Positions 7,956 to 18,721 of a DNA stretch of 64,000 bases are shown piece by piece. The notes under the pieces were generated by a model. That model was not told the DNA's origin and did no database searches. It was given only the letters and a program-made list of their open reading frames with translations. Numbering within the stretch: the stretch's first letter is position 1; each line of letters begins with the position of its first letter. Source of the stretch: Streptomyces sp. BK340 (GTDB lineage: Bacteria > Actinomycetota > Actinomycetes > Streptomycetales > Streptomycetaceae); assembly GCF_007827595.1 (NCBI RefSeq), contig NZ_VISR01000030.1:94290-158289 (forward strand). Direction: 5' to 3'. The position numbers and the translations under genes are program-made.

Positions 7956-9275
7956 TCAACTACGCGGTCGCCAGTGGCCGTTCTGCCACGCCAGCGCGTC
8001 CGGAGTGAGCGGATTCATAGCCGTGACGTCCCTCGGGGAGATGGCGAAACCCTGCCAGTGGATCGGCATGGGCTGCTGGTCCTCGTCCCGGGCTATGTGG
8101 TGGAAGCCGACGTTCATCCAGACCACCGGGTGAGTGAGCGTCTGGCCGTTGACCCACTTGTCGACGGACTTGCCCGCACCGGCCGGGCAGGCGCCCGGGT
8201 TGTTGCTGGCGAACTGCTCGCACTTGTTGTACTCGGTGAAGTACACGTCGTGCTTGGTGAAGCTGCGGCCCGGGTACTTCGTGGTGGGGCCGGGGACGAT
8301 CTCGTACGAACGGGCGTGCCCGTCCTGGTTCTTTCCGGTCGCGCTGACCATCCGCCACCAGCGGTAGGTCTTGTAGTCGCCCGCGAGTTCCTTGGTGACC
8401 TTGGTGCGGGTGGTCTTGTTGGTGGGCGCCTGCTGGCCGTGCGCGGGGGCGGTGACGGCCGAGTCGTACTGCTCGACCTTCGTCTTGGAGGAGCCGTCGA
8501 GGCCGAAGTCCAGCCGCCAGAAGACGTTGTGGCTGTGGCTGGTGGCGTAGGCCTTGGCGCCCTTGCCGATGGGCCAGCCGCGTCCGTCGCCGGCGTCGTA
8601 GTCGTCGTAGGAGAGGCTGCCGGTGGCGCCGACGTTCATGTTGACGGTGCCGTCGTCCTGGAAGCGCCACTCGGTCATGTACTCGTACCAGCCGACCTGG
8701 TTGACCGTGTAGACGAGCAGGTCCTTGCCCTGCGCCTGGAAGACCTTGTTGGCGCTGTCACCCTGCATGCGGTAGGCGTGGCCGCGCGAACGCGTGGTCG
8801 TGCACAGCCCGTTGACGTCCGGGTGCTGCGGGTCCCAGGCGTCCGGGACCCGGACGCTCTTGATGGTGCCGCCCGGACACTCGCCCGGCGCCAGGTTGAC
8901 CAGGCCCTGGGCGAAGCCGAAGCCGGTCAGGTCGTCGTACTCGACGCTGCCGTCGTCGTAGGGGACGTCGATCTGGGCGAGGCGGGCGCTGTTGAGGACC
9001 TTGATCGGCTTGGTCTCGCCCTTGGGCTGGTACGAGACGTTCTCCAGGACGAGGCCGGCCTTGCTGTCGTAGCGCCAGCACATCCGCCAGGTGGTGCCGC
9101 TGGAGAGTTTCTGCTCGATCTTGTAGGCCGTGCTGCAGTCGGCGGCCGCCGCGGGCGCGGACCCGGGCTGGGCGACGGCCGGTCCGGCACCGGCGGCGGC
9201 ACCGGCGGCCAGTGCCGCCACGGTGACGCCGACGGCCGCCCGCGCGCGGGCACGGCTGATTCGGTTGACGGGCAT
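7956..9275 (-). CDS. Secreted copper amine oxidase, catalytic domain only
   Basis: 439 residues starting at ATG 9275 (GGGAG upstream), with a Sec-type signal peptide of about 35 residues ending near AVAQPG. The body matches the copper amine oxidase catalytic domain: VPYDDGSVEYDD (region of the catalytic Asp), GWYEYMTEWRF (the Tyr expected to become TPQ), the HSHN copper ligand pair, and the C-terminal HHIARDEDQQPMPIHWQGF block with the third His. The Asn that normally precedes the TPQ Tyr (N-Y-D/E) is Trp here. The N2/N3 domains of a full enzyme are missing, but the upstream gene seems to supply them. The expected reaction is oxidation of primary amines to aldehydes with release of H2O2 outside the cell. 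Confidence 0.82.
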   Translation of the reverse strand: MPVNRISRARARAAVGVTVAALAAGAAAGAGPAVAQPGSAPAAAADCSTAYKIEQKLSSGTTWRMCWRYDSKAGLVLENVSYQPKGETKPIKVLNSARLAQIDVPYDDGSVEYDDLTGFGFAQGLVNLAPGECPGGTIKSVRVPDAWDPQHPDVNGLCTTTRSRGHAYRMQGDSANKVFQAQGKDLLVYTVNQVGWYEYMTEWRFQDDGTVNMNVGATGSLSYDDYDAGDGRGWPIGKGAKAYATSHSHNVFWRLDFGLDGSSKTKVEQYDSAVTAPAHGQQAPTNKTTRTKVTKELAGDYKTYRWWRMVSATGKNQDGHARSYEIVPGPTTKYPGRSFTKHDVYFTEYNKCEQFASNNPGACPAGAGKSVDKWVNGQTLTHPVVWMNVGFHHIARDEDQQPMPIHWQGFAISPRDVTAMNPLTPDALAWQNGHWRPRS

Positions 9276-9335
9276 GACGAAGAGGCTCCCTTGCAGGACG
9301 AGCAAGTCGGAAAGTGAACGGTGGGCTGCCGTCGC

Positions 9336-10145
9336 TCAGCGACGGTCGAGCTTGGCGACCTTGCGGGCGCTCAGGTCGACGACCAGCCACCGGGCGTCGA
9401 TCCAGGGGCCGTTCTTGACCTTCGGGAACAGCCGTACACAGCGGTGTTCGCCGCACTTGTCGAGCGCGGCGGGCCGGCCGCCCGGAGTGGCCCGGTAGAC
9501 GGCGCCGTTGAGCAGCAGCTGGTCCGGAGAGGTCAGCTCGTGGCCGGTGGCGTCCTTGTAGTCCGCCTTGAGGCCCGCGCCCAGCGGGTCGGCGATCAGC
9601 AGCTTCGCCGCCTCGGCGTTCTCGGCACGGCTCAGCGGCGGCTGGACGCCGTGCTGGGTGCCGGTCCGCTCGACCTTGCCGGTCTCCAGGTCGACCGTCT
9701 TGGTGACGAGCGTGTCGGTCTTGTAGTCGTAGAAGGTCACGTCGGCCCGGCGCGGCGCGTTCGGGTCGTCCAGTTCGTTCGCTTCCGGGTCGGCCAGATC
9801 GACGCTCAGCCGCTGCGGGCCGTGGCCGCCGTCGACGTTCTCACCCGTGTTCAGCAGCTGCTGGTTCATGGCGAGCTTCGCGACGCGGTTGATCTCGTCG
9901 TCGGTCAGCGGGTCACGGCCGGTGCCCTTCTTCCCCTCGGCGGGCGCCTGTTCCACGACACCCGGCTGGACCGCGTCCGGGCCCTGTCCCGCCTGCTGCG
10001 CGGCCTGCGTGCCGTTCGGTCCTCCCGACTCGTCGGCCCCTGCCGTGCCCGGCAGGGTGATCCCCACCATCACCGCGGTCCCGGCCACTGCCAGGGCCGC
10101 ACCCGCCACCACCTTGCCCAGATGGCGGTGCACTATCTCGCGCAC
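9336..10145 (-). CDS. Secreted protein resembling the N2/N3 domains of copper amine oxidase
   Basis: 269 residues with an N-terminal hydrophobic segment (about residues 10-36, ending LPGTAGADE) and a Gly/Gln-rich linker. Two short regions look like amine oxidase N-domains: DPLTDDEINRVAKLA, like the start of N2, and GVQPPLSRAENAEAAKLLIAD, like the start of N3 followed by its usual acidic helix. It lies 60 bp upstream of the catalytic-domain gene on the same strand, in the order the domains have in a full-length enzyme. It is therefore best read as the N-terminal half of a two-gene amine oxidase. Annotation pipelines would probably call it only a secreted hypothetical protein. Confidence 0.65.
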   Translation of the reverse strand: MREIVHRHLGKVVAGAALAVAGTAVMVGITLPGTAGADESGGPNGTQAAQQAGQGPDAVQPGVVEQAPAEGKKGTGRDPLTDDEINRVAKLAMNQQLLNTGENVDGGHGPQRLSVDLADPEANELDDPNAPRRADVTFYDYKTDTLVTKTVDLETGKVERTGTQHGVQPPLSRAENAEAAKLLIADPLGAGLKADYKDATGHELTSPDQLLLNGAVYRATPGGRPAALDKCGEHRCVRLFPKVKNGPWIDARWLVVDLSARKVAKLDRR

Positions 10146-10342
10146 ATCTTCCCCCTACTCCCCCAAGGTCCCCGGGAGTACGTGTCTGCCCCACTGGTTC
10201 GGCACACGGCAGGTAGTGCGTTCGCCGCATGCACTGGTCGGCCGGTAAGAGGGGCGTAAGTCACAGGTGGTTCCCTCACTTTCGGGCAGACTCGGAGTCA
10301 ACGCGGCCCCGGCGGGGCGGCCCACCTGAAAGAGTCGTGTCC

Positions 10343-12475
<2,133 letters not shown>

Positions 12476-12598
12476 GGAAGGGGCTCCGCGGTCGTTGCAG
12501 GGTGCGTGTCCGCCCGGCGGCCGGCGGCCGTCTCGGCGCCGGGCGGCGACGGACCCTGCTCCACCGCGGCAGGGAACCGGACCGGGCCCCGCCGTTCG

Positions 12599-13540
12599 TC
12601 ACCGACGCGGCGGAGCCCCGCGGCGGGCCTCGGCATCCGCTGCGCCTGCGGCGGCCGGCGGAGCGGACAGCGGCGCTCCCGCGGGCGGTGCCGCATCCGG
12701 CGCCCCGTCCGTCAGCTCGTCGTGCACGCGTGTGTGCGGGGCGCCTTCGGGCTGCCCCGGGCAGGCCGCCGGACGGGCCGTCAGAGCGATGGCGAAGGCG
12801 AGCGCGGCCGCCGTGCTCGCCGCCGGGAGGCCGTACGACTCGGCGAGGCGGCCGGTGCCGGCGACCGCGAGGGCCTGGCCGCCGACCAGGGCGCTGGTCG
12901 ATCCCCGCCTGGCAGGCACCGAACATGGCGCCCTGGAGGGCGAGGGCGGCGCACAGGGCGCGGGCGGAGCGGGGCATGGGGGCGCGGGCCGCGGTCGCGG
13001 CACGCGCGCGCTGCGGACCGGGACGGACGGCACGGGCGGTCGGGTGCAGGGCGAAGCCGGTGCCGCAGGTGGCCACCAGGAGGGCCGCGCCGGCCAGTGC
13101 GTAGGCCGGGTGGGCGAGGACCGCGGCCAGACCGACCAGGGCCGGGCCGAGGACGAAGGACAGTTCGTCCAGGGTGCCCTCGAAGGAGAGCGCGGCGCCG
13201 ACGGTGGGCTCGGGGGCGCCCGCGCGGCGGGCGAGGGCGAGCAGCCGGGTGCGGGCCAGCGGGCCGACGAGCGGCACGGTGGCGCCCGCCACCGCCCCCA
13301 GGAGGGCCAGGACGGGCGCGGACAGGCCGGTCAGGGCGCCGGCGACCAGAGCTGCCACGGCCAGCGCGTTGGCGAGCGAGAACGCGAGCACGACCGTCCG
13401 CTGCCCGTTCCGGGGCCCGCGAGCCGGCCCACCAGCGGCCCGCAGGCCACCTGGCCGAGGGCGAGCGCGCCGCCGGCCGGTCCCGCGGCGGTCAGCGAAC
13501 CGCTCGTACGGGCGACGAGCAGCGCGCGTGGGTGCGTGCA
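12599..13540 (-). pseudogene. Decayed MFS transporter gene (two frameshifts and an internal deletion)
   Basis: Three pieces of one transporter are read in two frames. The first piece, TSGSLTAAGPAGGALALGQ (helix 2 region, about 13540-13425), is followed after a frameshift by VLAFSLANALAVAALVAGAL through QGAMFGACQAGI (helices 3-7, about 13410-12905). The frame then returns at SALVGGQALAVAGTGRLAE (the last two helices, about 12900-12780) and runs to the stop at 12599. Helix 1 and its start are missing, and helices 8-10 (roughly 130-150 residues) are lost at the second frame change. Missing material as well as shifted frames argues for true decay rather than sequencing error. Confidence 0.8.
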
Positions 13541-13584
13541 GAGGCGATGACACGAAAGCCGGCGGGCTGGGTACGTAGGTTTCC

Positions 13585-15954
13585 ATGACTTCTGCGCGAC
13601 CCGGACCGGGGGTGCCCACGGCCACCTACCGGCTGCAACTCCAGCCCGCGTTCCCGTTCGCCGCCGCCGCGGCGGCCGTACCGTACCTGGCCTCGCTCGG
13701 CGTCTCGCACGTGCATCTGTCCCCCGTCCTGGAGGCCGTCCCCGGCTCCACGCACGGCTACGACGTCGTGGACCACGCGCGCGTGCGCGAGGAACTGGGC
13801 GGCGAGGAGGGGCTGCGCGCGCTCTCGGACACCGCGCGGGAGCACGGCCTCGGTCTGGTGGTGGACATCGTGCCGAACCACATGGCCATGGCCCCCCGGC
13901 ACAACCACGCCCTGTGGGAGGTGCTGCGCGAGGGACCCGGGTCACCGTACGCGCGCTGGTTCGACATCGACTGGAAGGCGCAGGGCGGACGCCTGCTGCT
14001 GCCCGTGCTCGGCGGTCCGCTCGGGACGGAGCTGGACCACCTGGTGGTCGACGCCGGTGTCCTGCGCTACCACGACCACGCGTTCCCGCTCCGCGAGGGC
14101 ACCGAGGAACTGCCCCTGGCGCAGCTCCTGGACGCACAGTGGTACCGCCCGGGGTGGTGGCGGCTGGCCCGCACCGAGCTGAACTACCGGCGCTTCTTCA
14201 GCATCTCGGAGCTGATCGGGCTGCGGGTCGAGGACCCGGAGGTGTTCGACGCCACCCACGCCAAGATCCTGCAGCTGCTCGCGGAGGGCGTGGTCGACGG
14301 ACTGCGGATCGACCATCCCGACGGCCTCGCGGACCCGGACGGCTACCTGGAGCGGCTGCACGAGGCGACCGGCGGGCGCTGGACGGTCGTGGAGAAGATC
14401 CTCGCCGACGGTGAGCGGCTGCCCGCCTCCTGGCCCGTCGCGGGCACCACGGGCTACGACGCCCTGCGCCACGTCGACGGCCTGTTCACGGACCGCACGG
14501 GGGCGTATCAACTGCTGGGGCGGTACCGGGCGTTCGCGGCGCCGCAGACGGACCGGGGCGGCAACTGGGAGGCCACGGCGCGGCGGGCCGCCTACAAGGT
14601 GATCACGCACGAGCTGGCCGCCGAGACCGACCGGCTCACCCGGGTGGCCGCCCGGCTGTGCGCCGCCTCCCCGGACCTCTCGCTGCGCGACCGGGCGCCC
14701 TGGGCGCTGCGCACGGCCCTGGAGGAACTGCTGGTCCGGCTGCGGGTGTACCGCCCGTACGCCTCCGGTGACGCGGCCGCCGTCGTCACCGAGGAGGCCG
14801 CCGAGGAGGCCCGGCTGGCCTTCGTGGTGCCCGAGGAGGCCGAGGCCGTGGGCATCGTGCGCCGGCTGCTGGTCGAGGCGCCCGGTGACCCGTCGGCGCC
14901 GGACCACGGCGACCGGGCGGAGTTCCGCTCCCGGTTCGCGCAGACCGCGTCGGCACTGCGCGCCAAGGCCGTGGAGGACACGGCGTTCTACCGGTACGTG
15001 CCGCTGCTGTCCGCGGCGGAGGTGGGCGGCGACCCCGGCGCGCCCGGCGTGTCCCCGGAGGACTTCCACGCGTACTGCGCGCGCGTACAGCGCGACTGGC
15101 CCGGCACCGGTACGGTCGTGTCCACCCATGACACCAAGCGCAGCGCCGATGTGCGCGCCGCCATGGCCGTGCTCACCGAGTGCCCGGACCGCTGGGCGGA
15201 GTTGCTGGCCGAGGTGACCCTGGCCGAGGAGGGCGTGCCCGACGGGCAGCTGGCCTGGGCGGCCTGGCAGACGGTCTTCGGGCTGGGCTCGGCGGAGGAG
15301 GAGCGGGTCCAGGGGGCGCTGCTGAAGCATGTGCGCGAGGCCGGCATGTACACGAGCTGGACGGAGCAGGAGCCGCCCTACGAGGACGCGGCGGCGGCCT
15401 TCGTCACGGCCGGGCCGTGCGGGCCTCCGGGAGAGCGTGTGGTGGCGTTCCGCAAGGCACTGGAGCCGCACGTCCGGGCGAACGTCCTGGGCACCGCGCT
15501 GGTCCATCTGACGATGCCGGGGGTGCCCGACCTGTACCAGGGCACGGAGGGCGAGTACCGGGCCCTGGTGGACCCGGACAACCGACGGCCGGTGTCGTTT
15601 CCCCCCGCGGCACCCGGTGAGAAGGACGCGCTGACTGCGGCGGCCCTGCGGCTGCGCGCGCGGCGGCCCGACGCCTTCGGCACGGCGGCCGCGTACGCCC
15701 CGCTCACCGCGGACGGACCGGCCGCGGAGCACTGCGTGGCGTTCACGCGCTCCGGCACGGTGGTCACGGCGGTGACCCGCCTGTCCCTGCGGCTGGCCGA
15801 GTCGGGCGGCTGGCGCGAGACACGGCTGGAGCTCCCGCCGGGCAGCTGGGCGGACATCCTGACCCCAGGGCGGGAGTTCACCGGGCACGCGCGCGTGGCG
15901 GACCTCTTCGAGCGGCTGCCGGTGGCACTGCTGGAGCGGCAGGCCGAGGACTGA
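13585..15954 (+). CDS. treY: Malto-oligosyltrehalose synthase
   Basis: 789 residues, cytoplasmic GH13 enzyme (family size about 720-830). It rearranges the reducing-end alpha-1,4 bond of malto-oligosaccharides into an alpha,alpha-1,1 bond, making maltooligosyltrehalose. The opening PTATYRLQLQPAFPF, the metal/substrate motif VDIVPNHMA, the nucleophile motif DGLRIDHPDGL (Asp near 241) and VVEKIL (acid Glu near 269) are diagnostic. STHDTKRSADVRA later in the chain holds the third carboxylate and the TreY-specific block. It lies downstream of glgX, separated only by the MFS pseudogene, and upstream of treZ by about 5 kb. The ATG has a weak GTAGGT upstream. Confidence 0.96.
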   Translation: MTSARPGPGVPTATYRLQLQPAFPFAAAAAAVPYLASLGVSHVHLSPVLEAVPGSTHGYDVVDHARVREELGGEEGLRALSDTAREHGLGLVVDIVPNHMAMAPRHNHALWEVLREGPGSPYARWFDIDWKAQGGRLLLPVLGGPLGTELDHLVVDAGVLRYHDHAFPLREGTEELPLAQLLDAQWYRPGWWRLARTELNYRRFFSISELIGLRVEDPEVFDATHAKILQLLAEGVVDGLRIDHPDGLADPDGYLERLHEATGGRWTVVEKILADGERLPASWPVAGTTGYDALRHVDGLFTDRTGAYQLLGRYRAFAAPQTDRGGNWEATARRAAYKVITHELAAETDRLTRVAARLCAASPDLSLRDRAPWALRTALEELLVRLRVYRPYASGDAAAVVTEEAAEEARLAFVVPEEAEAVGIVRRLLVEAPGDPSAPDHGDRAEFRSRFAQTASALRAKAVEDTAFYRYVPLLSAAEVGGDPGAPGVSPEDFHAYCARVQRDWPGTGTVVSTHDTKRSADVRAAMAVLTECPDRWAELLAEVTLAEEGVPDGQLAWAAWQTVFGLGSAEEERVQGALLKHVREAGMYTSWTEQEPPYEDAAAAFVTAGPCGPPGERVVAFRKALEPHVRANVLGTALVHLTMPGVPDLYQGTEGEYRALVDPDNRRPVSFPPAAPGEKDALTAAALRLRARRPDAFGTAAAYAPLTADGPAAEHCVAFTRSGTVVTAVTRLSLRLAESGGWRETRLELPPGSWADILTPGREFTGHARVADLFERLPVALLERQAED

Positions 15955-16068
15955 GGGACTGACGCCCGCAGGGCCGAGAGGCGGACGCCGCCCGCTCGCG
16001 CGCCGGGCACGGCGCAGACCTCGCACTCCTCCGGAGCGGACCGTTGGGGGCCGCGGGGACGGGCCCGG

Positions 16069-17010
16069 TCAGCCGGTGTGTGCGGCGGGCAGGGTGTGGT
16101 CCTCGTGCTCCCGGGGGGCGGCTCCTCCGAGCGAGGGCCAGGTGGTGCACAGGAGGTTCACGAAGGCCTCGGCCGCTCCGGTGGGCGGCACGCGCGTGTA
16201 GACCGTCAGGGCGCGTCTCCACGCCGGGTCCGGGGTGAGGACGACGCAGTCCTCGCCGACGGCGCCCCGCACGACGTGGGCGGGCGCCACGCACACCCCG
16301 ACCCCGGCGGCGGCCATGCGCACGGCCGTGGAGGTGTGCTCGGTCCACACGGCGGTCCGGGGGCGGTATCCGGCCTGTCCGCACGCCCAGTCGAGGAAGC
16401 GCTCGCCGTGGACGACGGGTTCCATGGCGCAGCGGATCCAGGCGCGGTCGGCGAGTTCCGGCAGCGTCACCCTCGTACGCCCCGCGAGCCGGTCGTCGAA
16501 AGGCACGACGAGAACGACTTCCTCCTCGCCGACCGGTACGACGGTGCCGGGCGCGCCGACGGGCTCGGGACCGATCGCGAGGTCCGCGGTGCCGCGCTGG
16601 ACCGCTTCCTCCAGGGCCTCGGAGGTGGCGTACTCGCGCAGGCGCAGCAGGACTCCGGGGTGGGCCGCACGCCAACGGGCGAAGACGTCGGGGAGGGCGC
16701 CGACGGCGATGGAGTGCAGGGCCGCGATGTGCAGCTCGCCGCCCTCGGCGCCGGCGGCGGCGCGGGCCGCCCGGCGGGCCTGCGCGGCGCTGCGGACGGC
16801 CAGCTCCGCGTGCGGCAGGAAGGCACGGCCCATCGGGGTGAGGCGCACTCCGCGCGGCATGCGCTCCAGCAGGTCGCCGCCGACCGTCTTCTCCAGGGCC
16901 TTGATCTGGTGCGAGAGCGCGGGCTGGGTGACATGCAGCAGCTCCGCCGCGCGGGTGAAGGACGCCTCCTCGACGACCGTCAGGAAGTACTCCATCTGTC
17001 GCAGGCTCAC
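16069..17010 (-). CDS. LysR-family transcriptional regulator
   Basis: 313 residues from GTG 17010 (GGAAGGCGG upstream). N-terminal winged helix-turn-helix with ASFTRAAELLHVTQPALSHQ, then linker helix and periplasmic-binding-protein-like effector domain. It is divergent from a dihydrolipoamide-dehydrogenase-like gene, with a TTGCC/GGCAA inverted repeat between them, so it probably controls that gene and itself. Effector unknown. Confidence 0.9.
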   Translation of the reverse strand: MSLRQMEYFLTVVEEASFTRAAELLHVTQPALSHQIKALEKTVGGDLLERMPRGVRLTPMGRAFLPHAELAVRSAAQARRAARAAAGAEGGELHIAALHSIAVGALPDVFARWRAAHPGVLLRLREYATSEALEEAVQRGTADLAIGPEPVGAPGTVVPVGEEEVVLVVPFDDRLAGRTRVTLPELADRAWIRCAMEPVVHGERFLDWACGQAGYRPRTAVWTEHTSTAVRMAAAGVGVCVAPAHVVRGAVGEDCVVLTPDPAWRRALTVYTRVPPTGAAEAFVNLLCTTWPSLGGAAPREHEDHTLPAAHTG

Positions 17011-17064
17011 CGTGCCGCCTTCCCAGCCTTCCCATGAGGATCCTGCATCGGTTCCACAAAAACA

Positions 17065-17084
17065 TTGCCTTGGACTCATGGCAA
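17065..17084. promoter_or_regulatory. Inverted repeat TTGCC-N10-GGCAA between LysR and lpd genes
   Basis: Symmetric half-sites 10 bp apart in the 97-bp divergent intergenic region, 24 nt upstream of the lpd ATG. Placement and dyad form fit a LysR activation or autoregulation site. Confidence 0.5.
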
Positions 17085-17107
17085 GGGAGGGACGGAGGGT
17101 GGAGGTC

Positions 17108-18586
17108 ATGAGCACAGAAGCAACGCACACGCCGGACGTCGTCGTCATCGGCGGCGGCACGGGCGGGTACAGCACCGCCCTGCGCGCCGCCGCCCTGGGT
17201 CTCGACGTCGTCCTCGTCGAACGCGACAAGGTCGGCGGGACCTGTCTGCACCGCGGCTGTATCCCCAGCAAGGCGATGCTGCACGCCGCCGAGCTCGTCG
17301 ACGGCATCGTCGAGGCCCGCGAACGGTGGGGTGTGAAGGCCACGCTGGAGTCCGTCGACTGGCCGGCGCTGGTGGCCACGCGGGACGACATCGTGGCGCG
17401 CAACCACAAGGGGGTGGAGGCGCATCTGGCACACGCGGGTGTACGAGTGGTGCGGGGGAGTGCGCGGCTGACGGGAGCCCGCACGGTGCGCGTGGAAAGC
17501 GTGCAAGCCGACTCCACGCTCGCGCACGCGGATGCCGTGCACGCCGAATCCGTGCGCGATGCGCTCGACTTCACCGCACGCCGCGGAATCGTCCTCGCGA
17601 CCGGCTCGCGACCGCGCACGCTCCTGGGGCTCGTGCCCGACGGGCGGCGCGTGGTGACCAGTGACGACGCCTTGTTCGCGCCGGGGCTGCCGGGGTCCGT
17701 CCTGGTGCTGGGCGGGGGTGCGATCGGGGCGGAGTACGCCTCCTTCCACCGGTCGATGGGCGCGGAGGTCACTCTGGTGGAGGCCGCCGACCGGATCATG
17801 CCGCTGGAGGACGCGGACGTGAGCCGGCATCTGACCCGCGGCCTGAGGAAGCGGGGCGTCGACGTGCAGGCGGGCGCGCGGCTGCTGGACGCGGAGGTGC
17901 TGGAGAACGGCGTACGCGCGCGGGTGCGCACCGCCCGCGGGGAGACCCGGACCGTGGAGGCGGAGCGGCTGCTGGTCGCCGTCGGCCGCGCGCCGGTCAC
18001 CGAGGGCCTGGACCTGGCCGCCGCCGGGCTGACGACGGACGAGCGGGGGTTCGTCGAACCGGCGGACTGGAGCCGGCTGGAGACGGCCGTACCGGGGATC
18101 CATGTGGTGGGCGACCTGCTGCCGCCGCCCTCGCTCGGTCTGGCCCACGCCTCCTTCGCGGAGGGCCTGCTGGTGGCCGAGACACTGGCCGGGCTGCCGT
18201 CGGCTCCGGTGGACTACGCGGCCGTGCCCCGGGTGACGTACTCGTCGCCGCAGACCGCCTCCGTGGGGCTCGGCGAGGCGGAGGCACGCGCGCGCGGCCA
18301 CGAGGTCGACGTCGGCACGATGCCGCTGACCGCCGTCGCCAAGGGGATGGTGCATGGGCAGGGCGGCATGGTGAAAGTCGTCGCCGAGGCCGGCGGCGGG
18401 CAGGTGCTCGGTGTGCACCTGGTCGGACCGAACGTGTCGGAGATGATCGCCGAGAGCCAGCTGATCGTCGGCTGGGACGCCCAGCCCTCGGACGTGGCCC
18501 GGCACGTGCACGCGCACCCCACGCTGTCGGAGGCGGTGGGCGAGGTGTTCCTGACGCTCGCCGGACGCGGACTGCACCAGCAGTGA
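17108..18586 (+). CDS. lpd: Dihydrolipoamide dehydrogenase / class I flavin disulfide reductase
   Basis: 492 residues, FAD-dependent. The ATG has GGAGG 5 nt upstream. FAD-binding VVVIGGGTGGYST opens the chain. The redox disulfide is in GGTCLHRGCIPSK (Cys-x4-Cys), the NAD-binding motif is VLGGGAIGAEYAS, and the C-terminal dimer interface has HAHPTLSEAVGE with the catalytic His-Glu pair. Streptomyces have several paralogues; this copy is not next to E1/E2 genes, so it need not be the pyruvate dehydrogenase E3. It is divergent from a LysR regulator. A mycothiol- or other disulfide-reductase role cannot be excluded, but the motifs fit Lpd best. Confidence 0.9.
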   Translation: MSTEATHTPDVVVIGGGTGGYSTALRAAALGLDVVLVERDKVGGTCLHRGCIPSKAMLHAAELVDGIVEARERWGVKATLESVDWPALVATRDDIVARNHKGVEAHLAHAGVRVVRGSARLTGARTVRVESVQADSTLAHADAVHAESVRDALDFTARRGIVLATGSRPRTLLGLVPDGRRVVTSDDALFAPGLPGSVLVLGGGAIGAEYASFHRSMGAEVTLVEAADRIMPLEDADVSRHLTRGLRKRGVDVQAGARLLDAEVLENGVRARVRTARGETRTVEAERLLVAVGRAPVTEGLDLAAAGLTTDERGFVEPADWSRLETAVPGIHVVGDLLPPPSLGLAHASFAEGLLVAETLAGLPSAPVDYAAVPRVTYSSPQTASVGLGEAEARARGHEVDVGTMPLTAVAKGMVHGQGGMVKVVAEAGGGQVLGVHLVGPNVSEMIAESQLIVGWDAQPSDVARHVHAHPTLSEAVGEVFLTLAGRGLHQQ

Positions 18587-18721
18587 GACCCCGGGGGCGC
18601 GGCGGTCCGGCACCGCCCGTGAATGCGTCCGGGCGCCCCCTGGAGCCTCCTGACCGTGTGCTTGACAGTTCACCCACGCCGTGCGGCACTGGGAGGGCGA
18701 AGCCGGGCGGACAAGTCGGGG

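Noticed and set aside
16069..18000. Extending the LysR gene upstream to a 643-residue protein
   Set aside because: The extension is antisense to lpd, and the LysR helix-turn-helix begins right after GTG 17010, which has a ribosome-binding site.
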